From NCBI GenBank assembly GCA_902475515.1, contig CABSAB010000030.1, forward strand, positions 1 through 9,890: a DNA stretch of 9,890 nt, given 5' to 3'. This document shows, piece after piece, positions 1 to 4,901 of the stretch. Source of the DNA: an uncultured Eubacteriales bacterium. Lineage in GTDB: Bacteria; Bacillota; Clostridia; Oscillospirales; Oscillospiraceae. Under the pieces are notes generated by a model. That model made no database searches. It had not been told where the DNA came from and saw only the letters and a program-made list of their open reading frames with translations. The position numbers were made by a program, and so were the translations under genes. Numbering within the stretch: the first letter of the stretch is position 1; every line of letters begins with the position of its first letter.

Positions 1-1
1 T

Positions 2-615
2 GGTGACAATGGGCTTGATGGAAAAGGCGTTATCAAAGGCGCTTTGGCGCGGTGCTGATGAACGGGGTGAAGCGGGGGCTGTTTTCCAATGAGGCGGGCT
101 CCGGCTCGGCCCCCTGCGCGGCGGCCACGGCGGAGACGGACCACCCCGCCAAGGTGGGCCTCATGCAGGCCCTCGGCGTGGGCATCGATACGCTGCTTTG
201 TACCTGCACAGCCATGATCATGCTCCTGGCTCCGGCGGAGGTCACAGAGGGCCTGGTGGGGATGGATCTGCTCCAGGCGGCCCTGGCAGCCCATTTGGGG
301 CAGTTCGGCGTGGTGTTTATTGCGGTTGTGCTGGGCCTGTTCAGCTTTACGACGTTCATCGGGATCTTGTTCTACGCCCGGTCCAATGTGTCGTATTTGT
401 TCGGAGACCGCTGGAGCGCCCAGACAGGCTATAAGCTGCTGGCCCTGGGGATGCTGTTCATCGGCGGCCTTGCGGCCTACACCGTGGTGTGGGACCTGGG
501 CGATGTGGGCATCGGCCTCATGACGATCTTTAATCTGATCGCCCTGCTGCCGCTTTCCGGCAAGGCCCTGGCCTGCCTCCGGGACTATGAGGAAACACGA
601 AAAAAGAGCAAGTAG
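2..615 (+). CDS. Sodium:alanine symporter (AGCS family), 3' part, apparent frameshift near position 40
   Basis: C-terminal part of a multi-spanning inner-membrane transporter that imports alanine or glycine with Na+. The AGCS signature is clear: GVKRGLFSNEAGSGSAP at about 64-114, then several hydrophobic helices, the YARSNVSYLFGDR segment, and the VWDLGD...GLMTIFNLIALLPLS ending typical of the family. Full-length members are roughly 440-480 residues, so more than half lies upstream of the window. The intact frame can only be followed back to about position 19, where TGA (16-18) interrupts it. Positions 2-40 read sensibly in the next frame (GLDGKGVIKG). Adding one base near 38-42 (GGCGC to GGCGGC) joins the two as VIKGGFGAVLMNGVKRG, which fits the family. 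So this is either a pseudogene or a base error. It has its own terminator and no visible link to the polysaccharide genes. Confidence 0.85.
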
Positions 616-641
616 AAGTATCTGGACGAATTTAGAAATAT

Positions 642-689
642 AAAGCTTCTCCGGGGTGCGTATTGCGCGCGCCCCGGAGAAGCTTTTTT
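642..689 (+). terminator. Intrinsic terminator after the symporter gene
   Basis: The arm AAAGCTTCTCCGGGG (642-656) pairs perfectly over 15 bp with CCCCGGAGAAGCTTT (672-686) around a 15-nt loop, and the run of T continues to 689. It lies 27 nt after the symporter stop codon and separates that gene from the recombinase gene. The reverse strand also has an A-rich flank (about 632-644), so weak bidirectional activity is possible. Confidence 0.92.
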
Positions 690-727
690 GTGCGGCATAG
701 CTTCATGCAAAAATTATGTAAACTGAT

Positions 728-761
728 CCGCTTCGCATAAGCGGCAGGGATGGGGTAAAAT
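728..761 (+). promoter_or_regulatory. Candidate recombinase promoter with overlapping dyad
   Basis: TTCGCA (732-737) and TAAAAT (756-761), 18 bp apart, form a plausible but imperfect sigma-70-type promoter about 30 nt before the recombinase start. The -35 element sits inside a perfect small dyad, CCGCTT (728-733) and AAGCGG (739-744) around CGCAT, which could be an operator or simply a hairpin. The rest of 690-793 shows no other clear signal except the GGAGGT ribosome binding site at 781-786. Confidence 0.35.
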
Positions 762-793
762 AATGGCACGACATGAATTTGGAGGTGCTCAAA

Positions 794-1639
794 ATGATAG
801 AACACAGATTTAAGCCAGAGCAGTTGAAAGCTTATGCCCGGGTACTCCGCGCAGAGGAACGGGCCGAGGCAACGGTAGAAAAATATATGCGGGATGTTGG
901 TGCGTTTGCCGCGTGGCTAGAGGGCCGGACCGTGACCAAAGAGCGGGCGGCGGCATGGAAAGCGCATCTGCTTTCGGATGGCTATGCTCCGGCCAGCATC
1001 AACGCAAAGCTTTCGGCGCTCAACGGGTTTTTCCGGCTTATGGGATGGGAGGAATGCCGGGTGAAGTTCCTGCGGGTGCAGCGGCGGATGTTCCGGGACC
1101 AGGATCAGGAGCTGACCCGGAGTGAATACCGGCGCCTTTTGGAGACGGCCCGGGACCAGGGGAAAATCAGACTGGCTCTGCTGCTGGAGGCCATCTGCGG
1201 CACCGGCATTCGGGTCTCGGAAACGCAATATATTACTGTGGAGACGGCTAAGGCCGGACGGGCAGAAATCTGTCTCAAGGGAAAGATCCGGGTGATCCTG
1301 CTGCCTCCAAAGCTGTGCCGGAAGTTGCTCAAATTTGCCCGAAAGCAAAAGACTGCTTCTGGGGAGATATTCCGCACCAAAAGCGGAAGAAGCCTTTCCC
1401 GAAAGCAGATCTGGCAGGAGATGAAGGGCCTGTGCAAGCATGCAGGGGTGGCGCCCTCTAAGGTCTTCCCGCATAATCTGCGGCACCTGTTCGCCACGGT
1501 GTTCTATCGCGCCTGCAAGGATATTGCGAAGCTGGCCGATGTGCTGGGCCACAGCGCGATCGAAACTACGCGCATCTATCTGCGGACGGCCGGCACCGAG
1601 CATGCACGGCAGATCGAGGAGCTGGGGCTGATCAGTTAG
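794..1639 (+). CDS. Tyrosine site-specific recombinase (phage-integrase/XerC-D family)
   Basis: Encodes 281 residues. The start is ATG 794 because GGAGGT (781-786) lies 7 nt upstream; an in-frame ATG at 773 has no such site and would place that site inside the gene. The N-terminal half (about 10-95) resembles the SAM-like core-DNA-binding domain. The C-terminal catalytic domain shows the full set: R140 in GTGIRVSE, K164 in KGKIR, H227 and R230 in HNLRH, H253 in LGHS, and nucleophile Y262 in TTRIYLR. The enzyme should therefore be active, cutting and rejoining DNA through a 3'-phosphotyrosine link. It lies directly beside two inverted repeats bracketing a promoter, and its stop codon overlaps the left one, so its likely job is to invert that segment and switch the downstream polysaccharide operon. 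It is short, like XerC/D and phase-variation recombinases, and no phage or conjugation genes accompany it. The family is certain; the target is inferred. Confidence 0.93.
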   Translation: MIEHRFKPEQLKAYARVLRAEERAEATVEKYMRDVGAFAAWLEGRTVTKERAAAWKAHLLSDGYAPASINAKLSALNGFFRLMGWEECRVKFLRVQRRMFRDQDQELTRSEYRRLLETARDQGKIRLALLLEAICGTGIRVSETQYITVETAKAGRAEICLKGKIRVILLPPKLCRKLLKFARKQKTASGEIFRTKSGRSLSRKQIWQEMKGLCKHAGVAPSKVFPHNLRHLFATVFYRACKDIAKLADVLGHSAIETTRIYLRTAGTEHARQIEELGLIS

Positions 1640-1660
1640 ACGGAATCAACATTCCGTGGT
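1638..1660 (+). repeat. Left inverted repeat (recombination site) of the switch
   Basis: A 23-bp sequence containing ACGGAATCAACATTCCGT (1640-1657). It matches the reverse complement of 1879-1901 at 21 of 23 positions, differing at 1642 and 1658. The site is itself a dyad: ACGGAAT and ATTCCGT around CAAC, as expected for a tyrosine-recombinase core where two monomers bind inverted arms about an asymmetric crossover region. Its first two bases belong to the recombinase stop codon (1637-1639). Confidence 0.85.
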
Positions 1661-1734
1661 ATGGCACTGCCGGAGTTTCTATAGAGGGGTACATAGAAAT
1701 TAATGGAAAATCCAAAAAGAACGCACGAAAGTAA

Positions 1735-1761
1735 GGCCGCGGCAACAGAAAACCGGCGGCC
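1735..1761. other. GC-rich hairpin inside the invertible segment
   Basis: GGCCGC (1735-1740) pairs with GCGGCC (1756-1761); one more G-C pair beyond a single mismatch leaves an 11-nt loop. No T run follows on either strand, so it is not a standard intrinsic terminator. It might slow transcripts coming out of the recombinase gene, or be a protein-binding dyad. Confidence 0.3.
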
Positions 1762-1815
1762 AGAAATTTCCTGTACAATTTATGATAAATAATGTCAAAA
1801 AAAGCGGAGTTTTCC

Positions 1816-1844
1816 TTGCATAATTTACAAGATGGTGGTATTAT
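1816..1844 (+). promoter_or_regulatory. Main promoter of the polysaccharide operon
   Basis: The -35 element TTGCAT (1816-1821) and -10 element TATTAT (1839-1844) are separated by exactly 17 bp, close to the housekeeping sigma consensus, in a locally AT-rich stretch. Transcription would start near 1851, giving an untranslated leader of about 115 nt that carries the right inverted repeat. The promoter lies wholly inside the inverted-repeat pair, so its direction would depend on the switch state. Confidence 0.72.
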
Positions 1845-1878
1845 ATTGAAAAGGTATCACTATATCTGCGCGCATGTG

Positions 1879-1901
1879 ACTACGGAATGTTGATTCTGTC
1901 T
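1879..1901 (-). repeat. Right inverted repeat (recombination site) of the switch
   Basis: Reverse-complement partner of 1638-1660 with 21 of 23 matching bases, including an uninterrupted 15-base block, GAATCAACATTCCGT on the minus strand. Its own dyad is one base less perfect (ACGGAAT at 1882-1888, ATTCTGT at 1893-1899). An 8-bp palindrome, TGCGCGCA (1867-1874), lies just inside it and may be a binding site for a helper protein. Confidence 0.85.
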
Positions 1902-1909
1902 GAAATACA

Positions 1910-1946
1910 GGCTTTGTTTCGAGAAAAGCAAGAACGTCCCAAAGCC
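1910..1946 (+). other. Leader RNA with two mutually exclusive hairpins
   Basis: In the untranslated leader GGCTTTG (1910-1916) can pair with CAAAGCC (1940-1946), ending just before the ribosome binding site AAGGAG (1950-1955). The same left arm can instead pair GCTTT (1911-1915) with AAAGC (1925-1929). This could affect initiation or processive antitermination, but the stems are short and no terminator is seen. Confidence 0.25.
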
Positions 1947-1965
1947 ACCAAGGAGTTTTGAAAGC

Positions 1966-2739
1966 ATGGAGAACCGGAAAGAGGAATACATAGAGATCGA
2001 CCTGCTACGCCTGGGAAAGGCCATGTGGCACCGGGCGTGGGCAATCGTTCTTGCGATGCTGCTGTGCGGCTCGGCGCTGTTTTCCTATGCCTATTTCCTC
2101 ATCACGCCCACCTATCAGGCCCGGGCGCTGATGTACGTCAATAACAGTTCCATCTCCGTGGGCAGCACTTCGGTGAGCCTGTCGGACCTGTCTGCCTCCC
2201 AGACGCTGGTGGACACCTACATTGTCATCTTGAAAACCAGGCTCACCCTCAATGAGGTCATTGAGAGGGCGGAGCTGACCTATAGCTATGAAACGCTTTC
2301 CAGCATGATCGATGCGAGCGCGGTTAACTCCACGGAGGTCTTTGAGATCGTGGTGACAGACGAGGACCCGGTAGAGGCGGAGAAAATTGCCAATACCATC
2401 GTGGAGGTCCTGCCGGAGAAGATCGCCGAGGTCATGGACGGCAGCTCGGCCCGGACGGTGGACTTTGCGGTGGTGCCCACGGAAAAATACGCGCCCAGCA
2501 TCACCAAATACACAGCCATCGGCCTGCTGCTGGGCCTGCTGATCAGCTGCGGCGTCATCGTGCTCCAGCAGCTGCTGGATGAGCAGATCCGGGATGAGGA
2601 GTACCTGACCCAGAGCTTTGGAATGCCGATCCTGGCGGTTGTGCCCGACCTGCTGAGCACCAAGAAGGGCAAGGGGCACTACAGCAAATACGGCTACGGC
2701 TCCTATTATGCGGCAGCGATGGAGGATCGACATGAGTGA
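1966..2739 (+). CDS. Polysaccharide chain-length determinant / BY-kinase modulator (Wzz, CapA/YveK type)
   Basis: Encodes 257 residues; AAGGAG (1950-1955) lies 10 nt before ATG 1966. Topology is typical of the Wzz family: a membrane helix at about 25-46, a PTYQARALMYV motif right after it, an extracytoplasmic domain, a second helix at about 181-203, and a short cytoplasmic tail with MPILAVVPD. In monoderm bacteria such proteins bind and activate a separate cytoplasmic tyrosine kinase and help set chain length and export. The kinase gene follows with an 8-nt overlap (ATGAGTGA, 2732-2739), fitting translational coupling. The tail (about 233-257) is unusual: five tyrosines fall within residues 239-248 in YSKYGYGSYY, echoing the kinase's own tyrosine cluster. 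It is the first gene after the putative switch promoter. Confidence 0.9.
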   Translation: MENRKEEYIEIDLLRLGKAMWHRAWAIVLAMLLCGSALFSYAYFLITPTYQARALMYVNNSSISVGSTSVSLSDLSASQTLVDTYIVILKTRLTLNEVIERAELTYSYETLSSMIDASAVNSTEVFEIVVTDEDPVEAEKIANTIVEVLPEKIAEVMDGSSARTVDFAVVPTEKYAPSITKYTAIGLLLGLLISCGVIVLQQLLDEQIRDEEYLTQSFGMPILAVVPDLLSTKKGKGHYSKYGYGSYYAAAMEDRHE

Positions 2740-3568
2740 GCGTCAGACGCGCAAAAGCGCGAACCGGATAACCCTCGAGCAGACCTTTGGCAAAAACCTG
2801 AGCTTTGCGGCGGCGGAAGCCTATAAGCTGCTGCGGACCAATGTGCTGTTTGCCCTGCCGGATGAGGATAAGTGCCGGGTCATCGGCATCACCAGCGCCC
2901 TTCAGGGCGAGGGAAAGAGTACCACGTCCCTGAACCTTTCCTATATGCTGGCGGAGCTGGGGCACAAGGTGCTGCTCATCGAGGCGGATATGCGTCTGCC
3001 CACCATCTCCACCCGCTTGGGGCTGAAGACTGCCCCGGGCCTTTCCAATCTGCTGGCGGGGGTGAAAAGCGGCAAAGGTGTGATGCAGAATTCCGGCATC
3101 CACGAGAACCTGTTCGTGATCAGCGCCGGCGATATCCCGCCCAATCCCTCGGAGCTGCTGGGCTCCAGCCAGATGAAGACCGTGGTGGAGGTCATGTCCG
3201 AAAGTGTTTCCTTCATCATTCTGGACCTGCCGCCCATTACGGAGGTCTCCGATGCCCTGGTGGCGTCGAAGCTTACCAACGGTATGATCATGGTGGTGCG
3301 GCAGAACTACGCCAACCGCCGGGCTGTGAACGAGGCGGTGCGGCAGCTGAAATATGTAGACGCTAAGCTCCTGGGCTTTGTGATGACCTGCGCAGGCGGG
3401 TCGGGCAAGGGCTCGTATAAGAAATACGGCAGCTATTATGGCTACGGTTATGGTTATGGCCGGGCGGGGGAAAAGGCAGCTGGTGCCACGGGCCGGAAGG
3501 CCCGTACCGCCTCCGGTCAGCAGCGCCGGAAGGATTCCACTGACCGGCAGGGGTCCAGCCGTGGTTGA
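2732..3568 (+). CDS. BY-family tyrosine kinase for polysaccharide synthesis (CapB/CpsD/EpsB type)
   Basis: Encodes 278 residues. Start ATG 2732 follows GGAGG (2721-2725) by 6 nt; an upstream in-frame ATG at 2708 lacks such a site. The protein is a cytoplasmic P-loop kinase that autophosphorylates a C-terminal tyrosine cluster and works with the membrane modulator encoded just upstream to control polymerisation and export. Motifs in order: AEAYKLLRTN (28-37), Walker A in SALQGEGKST (55-64, K62), Walker A' as LLIEADMRLP (81-90), Walker B as IILDLPP (162-168, D165), then seven tyrosines between Y229 and Y242. Two oddities: the first aspartate of Walker A' is glutamate (E84), and 36 residues rich in K, R, S and G follow the tyrosine cluster, whereas relatives usually stop close to it. 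Its last 8 nt overlap the phosphatase gene. Confidence 0.92.
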   Translation: MSERQTRKSANRITLEQTFGKNLSFAAAEAYKLLRTNVLFALPDEDKCRVIGITSALQGEGKSTTSLNLSYMLAELGHKVLLIEADMRLPTISTRLGLKTAPGLSNLLAGVKSGKGVMQNSGIHENLFVISAGDIPPNPSELLGSSQMKTVVEVMSESVSFIILDLPPITEVSDALVASKLTNGMIMVVRQNYANRRAVNEAVRQLKYVDAKLLGFVMTCAGGSGKGSYKKYGSYYGYGYGYGRAGEKAAGATGRKARTASGQQRRKDSTDRQGSSRG

Positions 3569-4250
3569 TGTACATTCCCATGTGCTGCCGGGGATCGACG
3601 ATGGCAGCAAAAGCGTGGAGGAGAGCCTCCAAATGCTGCGGGCCTCCGCCAATCAGGGGGTAACGGCCATGGTGGCAACACCCCATTTTTATCCCATGGA
3701 AAACAGCCCGGAACGGTTCCTCAGCCGCAGAAACGCGGCGGCGGAGCAGCTGCGGGAGGTTTGGCAGAAGGATTTCCCAAAGCTTTATCTGGGCGCGGAG
3801 GTCTTTTATTTTGAAGGTATCGCCATGGCCCAGGAGGTCGAGGCGCTGTGCATCGAGGATACGGGTGTGCTGCTGTTGGAGATGCCCTTTTCCACCTGGT
3901 CCGAGCGTATGGTCAAGGAGATCAAAGAGCTCCATGGGCGGCAGGGGATCACGGTGCTGATGGCCCATATCGAACGCTATATGCGGTTCCAAAAAGACGC
4001 GGTGTGGGAGGACCTGCTGCGGGCAGGCGTGCTCATGCAGAGCAACGCGGAGTTTTTCCTCCATTGGAATACCCGTAAAAAAGCCCGCCGGATGCTCCGG
4101 GAGGAGCGGATTCACCTGCTGGGCTCCGATTGCCACAATATGAAAAGCCGCCCGCCCATGCTGGGAGAAGCCCTCCGAAAGCTCAGTGAAGCGGACCAGC
4201 AGCAGCTGGAGGAAAACATCCGGGAATTTCTGCCGGAGCTGTGTGTATAG
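3561..4250 (+). CDS. PHP-family protein tyrosine phosphatase (CpsB/CapC/YwqE type)
   Basis: Encodes 229 residues from GTG 3561, chosen because relatives begin with DxHSHxLPGxDDG, here at residues 3-15; the frame is open further upstream, but that part only overlaps the kinase tail. AGGGG (3549-3553) is a modest ribosome binding site, and GTGGTTGA (3561-3568) overlaps the kinase stop. The enzyme is a metal-dependent phosphatase that removes phosphate from the kinase's tyrosine cluster. Metal ligands seen are H5 and H7 in DVHSH, H42 in ATPHFYP, E80 in LGAEV, H136 in AHIERY, and D190 and H192 in SDCHN. It completes the modulator-kinase-phosphatase trio. The length is slightly below the usual 240-255 residues, without a missing motif. 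Confidence 0.9.
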   Translation: MVDVHSHVLPGIDDGSKSVEESLQMLRASANQGVTAMVATPHFYPMENSPERFLSRRNAAAEQLREVWQKDFPKLYLGAEVFYFEGIAMAQEVEALCIEDTGVLLLEMPFSTWSERMVKEIKELHGRQGITVLMAHIERYMRFQKDAVWEDLLRAGVLMQSNAEFFLHWNTRKKARRMLREERIHLLGSDCHNMKSRPPMLGEALRKLSEADQQQLEENIREFLPELCV

Positions 4251-4274
4251 GTAAGAACCTGTGAATAGACTATC

Positions 4275-4303
4275 TTGTCCTTTTACGGAGGACTTGGTAT
4301 ATA
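4275..4303 (+). promoter_or_regulatory. Candidate internal promoter before the acidic membrane protein
   Basis: TTGTCC (4275-4280) and TATATA (4298-4303) are separated by 17 bp in the 105-nt gap after the phosphatase gene. GTCCT (4277-4281) and AGGAC (4289-4293) form a small dyad across the -35 and spacer. It could give the downstream genes expression independent of the invertible promoter. No terminator is seen in the gap, so read-through from upstream is also expected. Confidence 0.45.
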
Positions 4304-4355
4304 GAAGCCATGCTTATCAATTTAGGTGTGGAGTAATGAAGAAAGGAAGATCCCT

Positions 4356-4856
4356 ATGAAGAAACTTGCATCAATTTTGGCTGCGGTCCTGTTTACGATG
4401 ATGCTGACCGTGCCTGCCTTCGCCACGGAGACTGTGCCCAGCGTTGCGCGGCCCAATCCTGTGGTGGTGGAGACCCTGCCGGATCCCAATGAGCCCGATG
4501 CCCCCGATTTTGTGACCGTGGAGGACCCTGAGGGTGAGAACGAGCCCGAGAACTATGTGCGGGTGGAAGATCCCGAATCCGAGGACCCTGAGAACCCTGA
4601 GTACGAGTATGTGCCCGAGGACCAGGTGCCTTTGGCCGATGCTGCTGAGGACGGCAAAGAGCTGGTCGAGGAAGGCATTGCCGGTTTGGGCGCTGCAGAG
4701 CCTGTACATACCCACTTCGGTGATCTCACCTGCTGGCTGATCCTGATCGTCAGTGCGCTGGTCGGCGGTGTGGTAGGCGTGGTGATTGGCCGCGTCAGCA
4801 AGAGAAAGGGCGACGAAGAGAAGACCGACGAGAACGCTGCCACTGCGGCGAAGTGA
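4356..4856 (+). CDS. Secreted acidic, Pro/Glu-rich single-pass membrane protein, unknown function
   Basis: Encodes 166 residues. ATG 4356 is chosen over an earlier in-frame GTG (4326) because AAAGGAAG (4342-4349) lies 6 nt upstream and the protein then begins with a standard signal peptide: MKK, a hydrophobic core, and an AFA site at residues 21-23. The mature outer part (24 to about 125) is strongly acidic and proline-rich, with an imperfect 15-residue repeat built on [FY]VxVEDPE (52-59 and 67-74) and a degraded third copy near 85. One membrane helix (about 126-145) is followed by RVSKRK and a charged tail, giving a type I topology. I do not recognise the family. Its place between the phosphatase and LCP genes suggests a role in polymer export or wall attachment, perhaps as a stalk or anionic scaffold; this is inference only. 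Confidence 0.8.
   Translation: MKKLASILAAVLFTMMLTVPAFATETVPSVARPNPVVVETLPDPNEPDAPDFVTVEDPEGENEPENYVRVEDPESEDPENPEYEYVPEDQVPLADAAEDGKELVEEGIAGLGAAEPVHTHFGDLTCWLILIVSALVGGVVGVVIGRVSKRKGDEEKTDENAATAAK
4509..4577 (+). repeat. Coding tandem repeat, [FY]VxVEDPE units
   Basis: Two copies of the motif [FY]VxVEDPE are encoded at 4509-4532 and 4554-4577, a 45-nt period, with further DPE and EP units between and after. The copies differ at many third-codon positions, so the repeat is old or held at the protein level rather than a recent slippage product. Confidence 0.55.
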
Positions 4857-4901
4857 TCATCAGTTCTGATTTTGATGTAAAACAAAGGGAGAATTGATGC
4901 G

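Larger units (their letters stand above)
1638..1901 (+). promoter_or_regulatory. Putative invertible promoter segment (phase-variation switch) for the polysaccharide operon
   Basis: This stretch, with the leader to 1965, is the only region above 300 bases without a gene. It contains 23-bp inverted repeats at each end and a 218-bp interior (1661-1878) with a good promoter near its right end reading toward the polysaccharide genes. Recombination between the repeats would flip the promoter to read back into the recombinase gene as antisense, turning the operon off. Such recombinase-adjacent promoter inversions are established for surface polysaccharides and surface proteins in Bacteroides and Clostridioides. 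What is seen here is the repeats, promoter and recombinase; inversion itself is inferred. As written the segment is in the ON orientation. Confidence 0.78.

Noticed and set aside
794..1639. Recombinase as the integrase of a prophage or integrative element
   Set aside because: No excisionase, phage, conjugation or tRNA attachment sequences are nearby, while inverted repeats flanking a promoter lie directly adjacent.
1770..1798. Minus-strand promoter with perfect TTGACA inside the invertible segment
   Set aside because: The properly spaced -10 hexamer is TACAGG, only half matching the consensus; kept as a remark, not a feature.
1638..1901. Insertion-sequence remnant with terminal inverted repeats
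   Set aside because: The interior holds no transposase remnant and no flanking target duplication was seen; the repeats have the internal dyad of a recombinase core site.
3438..3560. N-terminal extension of the phosphatase from ATG 3438
   Set aside because: The extra residues only overlap the kinase tail in another frame; the family begins at DxHSHxLPG, matching GTG 3561.
2555..3652. Open frame of 365 codons on the minus strand opposite the kinase gene
   Set aside because: It covers the well-supported kinase and parts of both neighbours; no domain or sensible start signal is visible.
4336..4359. Seven-codon leader frame overlapping the start of the acidic protein gene
   Set aside because: The GGAG upstream is only 2 nt away and the codons show no attenuation pattern; chance is enough to explain it.
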